A stretch of DNA of 64,000 nt from DASUXA01 sp036378155. Its GTDB lineage: Bacteria; Actinomycetota; Actinomycetes; Mycobacteriales; Micromonosporaceae. Shown here one piece after another: positions 25,503 to 32,538 of the stretch. The translations under genes were made by a program, and so were the position numbers. Under the pieces are notes generated by a model. The model did not search any database. It was not told where the DNA came from and saw only the letters and a program-made list of their open reading frames with translations. The stretch is taken from assembly GCA_036378155.1 (NCBI GenBank), contig DASUXA010000109.1, positions 1-64,000 of the forward strand, read 5' to 3'. The first letter of the stretch is position 1; every line of letters begins with the position of its first letter.

Positions 25503-26591
25503 ATGTCGCTCGACCACCCTCACGATCCTGATGGTCATCACGAGCACGGTTCGCATGATGGACGGTGGGCAGAGCTACGCCACCAGATCGGTCACCTGCT
25601 GCGGCCCCACTCCCACGACGCCGCCGACAAGGTCGACGCCGCGTTGGAGTCGTCCCGCGACGGCATGCGTGCGCTGTGGGTCTCCATGCTGGTGCTGGGG
25701 GTCACGGCGGCTGCGCAGGGCGTGGTCGCCGCGTTGTCGGGGTCGGTGGCGTTGCTGGGCGACACGCTGCACAACGTGACCGACGCGTTGACGGCGGTGC
25801 CGCTGGGCGTCGCGTTCGTTGTCGGGCGACGCGCCGCCACCCGCGCCTACACGTACGGTTACGGGCGTGCGGAAGACCTCGCCGGTATCGCGATCGTCCT
25901 GGTCATCGCCGGTTCTGCGGTCGCCGCGGCGTGGACCGCCGTCCATCGGTTGCTGCACCCCGGCCCGGTCGACCACCTGGCTGCGGTAGCCGTGGTCGGG
26001 GCCGTGGGCTTTCTCGGCAATGAGGCAGTGGCGCAGTACCGGATCAGGGTGGGCGGTCGGATCGGCTCGGCTGCCCTGGTCGCCGACGGGCTTCACGCGC
26101 GCACCGACGGATTCACGTCCCTGGCCGTCGTCCTGGCCGCTGCCGGCTCCGCCATCGGCTGGCGCTGGGCCGACCCGGTCATCGGCTTGGTCATTGCCGT
26201 CGCGATCGTGCTGGTCCTCAAAGACGCCGCCCGCGAGGTCTACCGACGGCTGATGGACGCGGTCGACCCTGCGCTCGTCGACCAGGTCGAAGCCGCCCTA
26301 CGTCGGGTCACCGGCGTCCGCGATGTCTCAGCTGTGCGACTGCGCTGGATCGGCCACCGCCTCCACGCGGAAGCGGACATCGTCGCCGACGACCATCTCA
26401 CTCTCGTCGAGGCGCACAGCATCGCCGCCGACGCCGAACACCAACTGACCCACGCGGTGCCCCGCCTGCTCACCGCCACTGTGCACGTCGACCCCGTCAG
26501 CCACCCCGGTACGCACCACCATGTGGCCCTGTCGCACCAACGCCAGGGCAACCAGGGTGCTGCCGGTGACCTGGACTCTTGTGTGGGTTGA
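25503..26591 (+). CDS. Cation diffusion facilitator (CDF) family metal exporter
   Basis: A 362-residue CDF transporter that would export Zn2+ or a related divalent cation by proton antiport. The His-rich cytoplasmic N-terminus (HPHDPDGHHEHGSHD) is followed by six membrane segments from about residue 58. The metal-site motifs HNVTD in TM2 and HARTD in TM5 fit the HxxxD pattern. The C-terminal domain (from about 250) is the ferredoxin-like dimer domain, with a further His-rich end. The ATG has GGGAG upstream. The gene lies between a tRNA gene and a duplicate of its 3' end. Confidence 0.9.
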   Translation: MSLDHPHDPDGHHEHGSHDGRWAELRHQIGHLLRPHSHDAADKVDAALESSRDGMRALWVSMLVLGVTAAAQGVVAALSGSVALLGDTLHNVTDALTAVPLGVAFVVGRRAATRAYTYGYGRAEDLAGIAIVLVIAGSAVAAAWTAVHRLLHPGPVDHLAAVAVVGAVGFLGNEAVAQYRIRVGGRIGSAALVADGLHARTDGFTSLAVVLAAAGSAIGWRWADPVIGLVIAVAIVLVLKDAAREVYRRLMDAVDPALVDQVEAALRRVTGVRDVSAVRLRWIGHRLHAEADIVADDHLTLVEAHSIAADAEHQLTHAVPRLLTATVHVDPVSHPGTHHHVALSHQRQGNQGAAGDLDSCVG

Positions 26592-26667
26592 CCTGCTGGG
26601 ACAGTCCGCGTTCGTCCGGCGGAGTACTACGGGCCACCGGGCGACGCGCTTCTGACCTGGGGAAACA

Positions 26668-26694
26668 CACGGTGGGCCGGGCGGGACTCGAACC
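26668..26694. repeat. 27-bp tRNA-side copy of the att-like repeat
   Basis: This is the intact tRNA-side copy of the repeat at 25327-25353. The two copies start 1,341 bp apart in the same orientation. The interval contains the CDF exporter gene and no recognisable integrase. Confidence 0.75.
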
Positions 26695-26746
26695 CGCGAC
26701 CGAGGGATTATGAGTCCCCTGCTCTAACCGGCTGAGCTACCGGCCC
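26673..26746 (-). tRNA. tRNA-Ile2 (anticodon CAU)
   Basis: A 74-nt cloverleaf. The 7-bp acceptor stem is GGGCCGG/CCGGCCC, the D-arm contains TAGCTCAGCCGGTTAGAGC and the anticodon loop is CTCATAA, followed by the T-arm with GGTTCGAGTCC. The CAU anticodon with a CTTG/CTCGGTC-type variable region resembles E. coli ileX more than Met tRNAs, so Ile2 (lysidine-modified) is preferred. The 3' CCA is not encoded in full. The 3' end is duplicated at 25327-25353. Confidence 0.85.
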
Positions 26747-26807
26747 GCGCGGGGCCAGCATACTCAATGCCGTGGTACCACGGTCACCGCTGATCGACGG
26801 GGGACGG

Positions 26808-28487
26808 TCACTGCCGGGGGTGTCCGCCCAGTACCCCACGAGCCGGTCGACCCGCGATCGGCGACAGCGGGCGACGGGTACCGGTCGCGGCGGGCCGACC
26901 CAACTCGGCGTAGAGCGCCGCGGCGCCCACCCAGGCGATCGCCCACCACGAGGTGAGCAGCAGGTACCGCGGTCGCCACGCGGGGCGGAACTTGGCGGTG
27001 AAGCGGTACAGCGAACGAACCTCGATCCACGGGTCGAGGACGCGCAGCAGGACGGCTGCCGTGCGCGCCGCGAGCCGGGGCGATTCGAAGATCGTTCGTA
27101 GCCCCGCGAAGTTCAACGACATCTCGCTGGCACCCCGGTCGCGGGCGTACCGGGCGGTCTCGACGATCAGCCGCTCGACCACGCCGTTGGGGGCGTCGCG
27201 CCGCCGGGGCGCCACGTCGAGGGTGTACGTCTCTCCCCCGCCGCAGATCGCGACCCGCGCGAACCCGACGGGACGCCCGGCGGCGTCGCGCGCGACGGCG
27301 ATCACACAGTCCGGCCGGGGCGTCAGGATCGCGTCGAGGTTCATCGAGAAGCCGCGCTCACGCCGGTCGCCGAGCCAGTCGGCGACTACCGGGCGCAGTT
27401 CGGCGGCGAGTTCGTCGTCCAGGGTCGCGATGCCGACCCGGACCCCGGCGCGGCGGCTGCGCGCCACCGCCTGCCGCACGTTGCGCATCCGGCGGGTGGC
27501 GAGCGAGAAGGTGTCGAGGTCGAGTATCGCTTCGTCGCCGATCGTCAGACCGCGCAGGCCGTGCCGCTGCCACACCGGTACCCACCCCGGACCGGCTGCC
27601 AGCACGGCGGGTCGCCAGCCGTGACGTACGCAGTGCTGGACGAACTCCGCCACCGCCTGCTCGCCGGATTCCGCGCGCCCGACCGGGTCGCCGCCGGCGA
27701 GCGCGGTGCCGAACAGCACCCGGTACCCGATGGCTGCCCGCCCGTCGGGGCTGAAGACGTAGCACCGGTCGGCGCGGGTCGCGAACGGCGCGAGGCTGTC
27801 CGGGTCCTCGGCGGCGAGGTCGGCGACGACGGCGCGCTGCGCGCGGGTACCGGGCTCCGGAGGCAGTGCCGGGGCGAGCACCCGCGCCACGACGACGATC
27901 AACCCGGCGCCGGCGATGAGCATGAGCACGTCGCCGGGTGTGCCGGCGGGTACCGGTGGAGGCGGTGTCACCAACAGCCCGGACAGCACGCTGCGCTCGA
28001 CGTCCGCGGTGGGTTCGCGGGACGTCGCGACGAGCCACACGCCGGTCACGGCGACTGTGACGAGCACGACCACCCCGACGACGGCGGCGCGGCGGAGTTG
28101 CCCGGGGTCGGGGCGTGCCGGAAAGCACGACCGGACGTACCCGCACAAGGCGAGTACGGCGAGCGCTCCGGCGAAACGCATCGGATGGCGCGGGTACGCG
28201 TCCAGCAGCGCGATCGTGACCACGGTGACGAGCAGCCAGTACGCCACCACGCGCCGCGCGGCGAGCCCTCGGGCGAGGACGACGAGTGCCGCCCCGCCGA
28301 GCAGCGCGTGGACGCGGTCGCCGTGGAATCCGGTGACGAGCGTCGCGAAGTGTGCCGGCGCGGCGACGACACGGGCGGCGAGCCCGGCATGCGCGGTGGG
28401 GACGCCCGTGGGTACGGCGGCGGCGACCTCCGCGAGCCCGAGGCTGGCGCAGGACGCTGTCAAAGCGGTGACCGCCGTGCCGCGCAT
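26808..28487 (-). CDS. MprF-like membrane protein with DUF2156 acyltransferase domain
   Basis: A 559-residue protein. The N-terminal ~230 residues hold several hydrophobic segments. The C-terminal half (about 240-530) is the DUF2156/GNAT-like domain of phosphatidylglycerol lysyltransferases: DRCYVFSPDGRAAIGYRVLF, then RRMRNVRQAVARSRRAGV, then MSLNFAGLRTIFE. Such proteins transfer an amino acid from aminoacyl-tRNA to lipid, altering surface charge. It lacks the large flippase domain of full MprF. I chose ATG 28487; GTG 28529 is possible. The amino acid used is not predictable. Confidence 0.75.
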   Translation of the reverse strand: MRGTAVTALTASCASLGLAEVAAAVPTGVPTAHAGLAARVVAAPAHFATLVTGFHGDRVHALLGGAALVVLARGLAARRVVAYWLLVTVVTIALLDAYPRHPMRFAGALAVLALCGYVRSCFPARPDPGQLRRAAVVGVVVLVTVAVTGVWLVATSREPTADVERSVLSGLLVTPPPPVPAGTPGDVLMLIAGAGLIVVVARVLAPALPPEPGTRAQRAVVADLAAEDPDSLAPFATRADRCYVFSPDGRAAIGYRVLFGTALAGGDPVGRAESGEQAVAEFVQHCVRHGWRPAVLAAGPGWVPVWQRHGLRGLTIGDEAILDLDTFSLATRRMRNVRQAVARSRRAGVRVGIATLDDELAAELRPVVADWLGDRRERGFSMNLDAILTPRPDCVIAVARDAAGRPVGFARVAICGGGETYTLDVAPRRRDAPNGVVERLIVETARYARDRGASEMSLNFAGLRTIFESPRLAARTAAVLLRVLDPWIEVRSLYRFTAKFRPAWRPRYLLLTSWWAIAWVGAAALYAELGRPAATGTRRPLSPIAGRPARGVLGGHPRQ

Positions 28488-28554
28488 ACCGCCACCGTAA
28501 GCAGACGTCAACGACAATGCCCAGGTCACGGCTGCGACCTGGGCAAAAGGAAAG

Positions 28555-28627
28555 CTCCCCCGTTTGGACTCGAACCAAAAACCTACCGGTTAACAGCCGG
28601 TTGCTCTGCCAATTGAGCTACGGGGGA
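28555..28627 (-). tRNA. tRNA-Asn (anticodon GUU)
   Basis: A 73-nt cloverleaf with acceptor stem TCCCCCG/CGGGGGA, D-arm TAGCTCAATTGGCAGAGC, anticodon loop CTGTTAA and T-arm GGTTCGAGTCC. The discriminator base is G. CCA is not encoded. No partial duplicate of this tRNA was noticed nearby. Confidence 0.95.
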
Positions 28628-28751
28628 TCGCTTGAGTCCGCCCCCGTGGGCGGCGCGACGCAGACAAGAGTACAGCACACCGGGGCGTGGTTGCGCGAGA
28701 GGGTTAGCGCCCGACCGGGGTGGGCACTGTACCGGCCGGAGATGCATTAAG

Positions 28752-28767
28752 CCGGACAAACGTCCGG
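28752..28767. promoter_or_regulatory. Dyad CCGGAC-N4-GTCCGG upstream of the YtxH-like gene
   Basis: A perfect 6-bp inverted repeat with centre AAAC. It lies about 20 bp upstream of a -10-like CATAAT (28787-28792). A near copy is at 28811-28825, on the other side of that element. Confidence 0.5.
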
Positions 28768-28810
28768 CGAAGTGCAGCGAGAACATCATAATAGGGGCGT
28801 AGGGTACGAG

Positions 28811-28825
28811 CCGGACGCTGTCCGG
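28811..28825. promoter_or_regulatory. Dyad CCGGAC-N3-GTCCGG, second copy
   Basis: The same half-sites as at 28752 but with a 3-nt centre (GCT). It lies about 20 bp downstream of the -10-like CATAAT, and a further GTCCGG half-site follows near 28834. Two dyads framing a promoter suggest repression by looping or cooperative binding. Confidence 0.5.
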
Positions 28826-28857
28826 CCGGTGCCACGTCCGGTACGGAAGGAGCCGCC

Positions 28858-29280
28858 ATGCGCGGAAAACTGATGTTCCTCGGCGGGATCGGCGTCGGGT
28901 TCGTGCTCGGCGCGCGAGCCGGCCGTGAGCGGTACGAGGAACTCGTGCGCGCCGCCCAGAAGGTCAAGGAGAACCCGACGATCCAGGAGGCCGCCGGTGT
29001 CGTGCAGGCGCAGGCGACCAAGCTGTACAGCGAAAGCAAGGACAAGCTGAGCAGCAGCAAGCTGGGCCAGACCAAGGTCGGTCAGGTGCTCAACACCCTG
29101 CCGGAGCCGAAGAAGGACCGGGAACTGGCGAGCGTGTCCACGCCCTCGGGGACCTCGTCGACGACGCCGTCCACGGCGGCGACCGGTACCACCGCGCGCG
29201 GCGGGATGTCCAGCGGATCGGGCACCGGCGGTACGTCCGCGACCACCATGGGCATGTCCCGCGACAAGGGAACCAGCTGA
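28858..29280 (+). CDS. YtxH-like membrane-anchored protein
   Basis: A 140-residue protein. The short N-terminal hydrophobic segment with Gly motifs (MFLGGIGVGFVLGARAGRERYE) is typical of YtxH-like proteins. A charged helical region follows (about residues 25-90), then a low-complexity Ser/Thr/Gly tail. It is probably anchored in the membrane with a cytoplasmic or wall-facing helix. The ATG follows GGAAGGAG. A role in stress is known for some family members, but nothing in the sequence proves it here. Confidence 0.7.
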   Translation: MRGKLMFLGGIGVGFVLGARAGRERYEELVRAAQKVKENPTIQEAAGVVQAQATKLYSESKDKLSSSKLGQTKVGQVLNTLPEPKKDRELASVSTPSGTSSTTPSTAATGTTARGGMSSGSGTGGTSATTMGMSRDKGTS

Positions 29281-29315
29281 GGCGGGCCTGCCGCGCACGT
29301 GGCGTCCATACCCCA

Positions 29316-29350
29316 GGTGGTGGCTCCGGCCGTCGGCCGGAGGCACCACC
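29316..29350. terminator. 16-bp hairpin downstream of the YtxH-like gene
   Basis: GGTGGTGGCTCCGGCC pairs with GGCCGGAGGCACCACC with one mismatch and a 3-nt loop. It lies 36 nt past the stop, between convergent genes, and probably terminates in both directions. Confidence 0.7.
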
Positions 29351-29457
29351 GTATGCGCGTGGCGACCACCACGGTCAGGGCGGCAGACGGACCCGCAGCC
29401 GCGCCGGGGACCGCAGCCGACCCGAAGCCGCCCCGGCGGGTCGACGGTCGCTGACGG

Positions 29458-30273
29458 TCATTTCAGCAGCAGGCGACCCATCCGTCGGGCGGCGACAGCG
29501 AGACCGACCACGATCATTGCCGCGAGGTAGCCGGCATGCCCGAGCAGCCCCAGGCTCACCGAGCCCGTGGTCAGACCCCGGATCAGCTCCACGCCGTGGT
29601 ACAGCGGAGTGATCTCGACCAGTATCCGCATCACCGGCGGGTACGAGGTGACCGGAGCGAACGTCCCGGAGAACAGGAACAGCGCGAACTGCACGACCGC
29701 CATCAGGTCGAAGTCCTGCCAACTGCGCATGTACGTCGACAGCGCCATGCCGAGCCCGCCGAACGCGAACCCCACCAGCAGCGCCGCCGGGAACGCGGCG
29801 AGTGCCCACAGCGCCGTGGTCAGATGCATCATCACCATGATCACCAGGAACGCGGCGGAGTACATCGCGCCTCGGGCCATCGCCCACATCAGTTCCCCGA
29901 CCGCGAGTTCCATCGGCCGTACCGGGGTCGCCAACACCCCGTCGTACAGCTTCATGTATTTCATCTTCCCGAAGAAGTTGAAGGTCGACTCCGACAGCGC
30001 ACCGCTCATCGCCGAGGCGGCGAGCATCGACGGCGCGACGAACGCGGCGTAGGAGACGTGTCGACCGTCCGGCAGGGTGAACCCGTTGATCAGCGAGCCG
30101 ACGCCGACCCCGATGGACAGCAGGTACAGCAGCGGCTCGAAGAAGCCGGACAGGAACACCAGCCAGTACGCCGAACGCAGCGCGGCGATGTTGCGCCGGG
30201 TGACCGCCCCCGCCCGGCGGGCAGAGGCGTCCAACCGGCCGTACACGCCGGGTGCGAGTGACGCGACAACCAT
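29458..30273 (-). CDS. ABC-2 type transporter permease (NodJ-like)
   Basis: A 271-residue permease with about six membrane segments and the ABC-2 signature region (LYDGVLATPVRPMELAVGE, then SPLYHGVELIRG-like PLYHGVELIRGLTTG). It resembles NodJ/DrrB-type exporters of lipo-oligosaccharides or drugs. The ATG has AGGGGAT upstream. It is the third gene of an ABC exporter set and lies 9 nt after the second permease gene. The substrate is unknown. Confidence 0.85.
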   Translation of the reverse strand: MVVASLAPGVYGRLDASARRAGAVTRRNIAALRSAYWLVFLSGFFEPLLYLLSIGVGVGSLINGFTLPDGRHVSYAAFVAPSMLAASAMSGALSESTFNFFGKMKYMKLYDGVLATPVRPMELAVGELMWAMARGAMYSAAFLVIMVMMHLTTALWALAAFPAALLVGFAFGGLGMALSTYMRSWQDFDLMAVVQFALFLFSGTFAPVTSYPPVMRILVEITPLYHGVELIRGLTTGSVSLGLLGHAGYLAAMIVVGLAVAARRMGRLLLK

Positions 30274-30282
30274 CCGATCCCC

Positions 30283-31050
30283 CTAGACGACGAGCCGACG
30301 ACGGTAGGCGAGCCACGCCATCCAGAACCCGGTCACCGCCCACAACGCCAGGTAGGCGAGGTGACCGACGATCGGCCAGACGTGCCCGACGCCGAAGGTG
30401 AGCGCCCGGCACACCTCGACGCCGTGCCACAGCGGGGAGATGTACGCCAGCCAGCGCAACCCCAGCGGCAGCATCGCGATCGGGAAGAACACGCCCGCGA
30501 ACAGCGACATCGGGATCACCACGAACCGGAACAGCAGCGGGAAGTATCCGTCGCGCTCCACCGCCGCGGCGAACGCGAACACCGGGATCGACACCGCCGC
30601 GCCGAGCAGCCCCGCGACCAGCGGAATCAGCAGCGCCCACCAGGAGTGCACGGCGCCGAACACCGTGGTGATCGCCAGGAACACGATCGTGGAGGTCACC
30701 ACCCGGAACAACACGAACAACTGGTCACCGAGCAGGATGTCGACGATGCGCAGCGGGGCGGCGACCATCGCGTGGTACGTCTTGATCCACAGGAACCTGC
30801 TCAGCACCGGCCAACTCGACTCGCCGAACGCGACCTGCATCGCCGTCGAGGCGAGCATGCCTGGTACCACGAAGTCCAGGTAGCTCACGTGACCCAGCCG
30901 TCCGCCGGCGTCGACGTAGCGCCCGACGCCGAACCCGAAACCCAGCAGGAACAGCACCGGAAGCACGAAGGAGGACAGCGCCGAGCCGCGCCAGGTGCGG
31001 CGGTAGCCGACCAGGTCGAACTCGAACACGGAAAGCGCGGGGGCGGCCAT
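30283..31050 (-). CDS. ABC-2 type transporter permease (NodJ-like)
   Basis: A 255-residue permease homologous to the next gene, with YHAMVAAPLRIVDILLGDQ and ISPLWHGVEVCRALTFG. Six hydrophobic segments are visible. It probably forms a heterodimer with the 271-residue permease. The ATG overlaps the stop of the ATPase gene (TGATG), so translation is coupled. Confidence 0.85.
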   Translation of the reverse strand: MAAPALSVFEFDLVGYRRTWRGSALSSFVLPVLFLLGFGFGVGRYVDAGGRLGHVSYLDFVVPGMLASTAMQVAFGESSWPVLSRFLWIKTYHAMVAAPLRIVDILLGDQLFVLFRVVTSTIVFLAITTVFGAVHSWWALLIPLVAGLLGAAVSIPVFAFAAAVERDGYFPLLFRFVVIPMSLFAGVFFPIAMLPLGLRWLAYISPLWHGVEVCRALTFGVGHVWPIVGHLAYLALWAVTGFWMAWLAYRRRLVV

Positions 31051-31979
31051 CAGTCCACCAACGTCCTTCCGGTCAGGTGCAGGAACACGTCCTCCAGAGT
31101 GCTGCGCCGGACCAGCACGCTCATCGGGGACAGCGCGCGCTGGTGCACCGCCTCGGCGGCGGCGTCGCCGTCCGGCACGTACAGCAGGATGCGGTCCGGC
31201 AGGACCTCGACACGCTCGCCCAGTTCGGCGAGCTTGCCGGCGTACGGCTCCTGCGACTCCCCCGCGAATCGCAGTTCGACCACCTCACGCGTCGAGTACC
31301 GCTCGATGAGGCCGCGCGGCGACCCCTCGGCGACGATCCTGCCGCCGTCCATCACCACGAGCCGGTCGCACAACTGCTCCGCCTCGTCCATGTAGTGCGT
31401 GGTGAGCACGAGCGTGACACCCTGCCGCTTCAGCCGGAACAGCCGCTCCCAGACCAGGTGCCGGGCCTGCGGATCGAGCCCCGTGGTCGGCTCGTCGAGC
31501 AGCACGATGTCGGGTTCGTTGACCAGGGCGCGGGCGATGGTCAACCGGCGCTTCATGCCGCCGGACAGGGGCTCGACCTTGCTGTCGGCGCGCTCGCTGA
31601 GCTGGACGAACTCGAGCAGTTCAGCGGCGCGGGCGCGAGCCGTGCGGCGGGGAATGCCGAAATAGCGCGCGTACGTGGTGAGATTCTGGGTGACGGTCAA
31701 CTCCGGGTCGAGCGAGTCCTGCTGCGGACACACGCCGAGCCGGGCGCGGATCGCGACGCCGTCGCGCACCGGATCCATGCCGAGGATGCGCAGTGTGCCG
31801 GCGGTCGGCTTGGAGACACAGCCGATCATCCGCATCGTGGAACTCTTGCCGGCTCCGTTCGGGCCGAGAAACCCGAACGCCTCACCCGGCGCGACGTCGA
31901 CGTCGATGCCGTCGACCGCGGTGAAGTCGCCGAAGCGTTTAACCAGGCCGCGAGCATGAATTAGGGATTGGTCGGACAC
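31050..31979 (-). CDS. ABC transporter ATP-binding protein (NodI/DrrA-like)
   Basis: A 309-residue ATPase. Walker A is GPNGAGKSS, the Q-loop is in VCPQQDSLD, the signature is LSGGMKRRL, Walker B is IVLLDEPTTGLD and the switch His is in LTTHYMDEAEQL. The C-terminal extension (about 230-309) is typical of the NodI/DrrA exporter group. The start is GTG. It lies 34 nt behind the small gene coupled to dnaG, all on one strand. Confidence 0.9.
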   Translation of the reverse strand: MSDQSLIHARGLVKRFGDFTAVDGIDVDVAPGEAFGFLGPNGAGKSSTMRMIGCVSKPTAGTLRILGMDPVRDGVAIRARLGVCPQQDSLDPELTVTQNLTTYARYFGIPRRTARARAAELLEFVQLSERADSKVEPLSGGMKRRLTIARALVNEPDIVLLDEPTTGLDPQARHLVWERLFRLKRQGVTLVLTTHYMDEAEQLCDRLVVMDGGRIVAEGSPRGLIERYSTREVVELRFAGESQEPYAGKLAELGERVEVLPDRILLYVPDGDAAAEAVHQRALSPMSVLVRRSTLEDVFLHLTGRTLVD

Positions 31980-32013
31980 TCGCCGACCCTAACCCGGTGG
32001 TACGACAGCCGGT

Positions 32014-32538
32014 CTACCGGTTATTCGCGCCGGTCCCCGCCATCGCCTGCGCGACCAACTCGCCGGTGATCGTCTGTACCGCCGGGTCCTCGACGGACGC
32101 TCCCTCGTCGTACCGCACGTGCCAGCTCAGTCCGTCGGCTCCCGGTACCCGCCGACCGACCACCCGCACCCCTCCCCCGCCGGGCAGCGGGTGGTGGCTG
32201 CTGTACGCCACCGACCGGGTGACCCGGGTGCGCACCTGCTCCGGTACGTCGTCCGGATCGACCAGGGTGACCACGACGGCGGGTCCGTCGGCGACGACGC
32301 TGTACCCGCCGGACTGCCCGACCACCTCGCCGGGCACCACCGTCAGCTGCCGCCCCGACCACGTCGCCTTGTGGATCTCGTGCCAGCCGAGCCGGTCGTG
32401 GCGCGGCAGCCACAGACCCCGGTTGCTGACGACCACGACCGAGTCGTCCACGGTCGGCGCCCAAGCCACCACCCGCTCGTCGGCGTCGAGCGCGGGACGC
32501 TGGTCTGCCGGCAGCCTGCGGCGGCGGAACAACCTCAT
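32014..32538 (-). CDS. Conserved hypothetical protein coupled to dnaG
   Basis: A 174-residue soluble protein, rich in beta-strand-like segments (DDSVVVVSNRGLWLPRHDRL; TWSGRQLTVVPGEVV). The first half looks like a PH-like barrel of the kind found in small actinobacterial proteins. The ATG overlaps the dnaG stop as TGATG; an in-frame GTG lies one codon upstream. I do not recognise a named family. The coupling suggests a conserved gene pair. Confidence 0.65.
   Translation of the reverse strand: MRLFRRRRLPADQRPALDADERVVAWAPTVDDSVVVVSNRGLWLPRHDRLGWHEIHKATWSGRQLTVVPGEVVGQSGGYSVVADGPAVVVTLVDPDDVPEQVRTRVTRSVAYSSHHPLPGGGGVRVVGRRVPGADGLSWHVRYDEGASVEDPAVQTITGELVAQAMAGTGANNR

Noticed and set aside
29458..31979. 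The ABC-2 exporter as the missing lanthipeptide transporter
   Set aside because: It is more than 20 kb from lanL and in line with dnaG, and NodIJ-type exporters are not usual lanthipeptide transporters.
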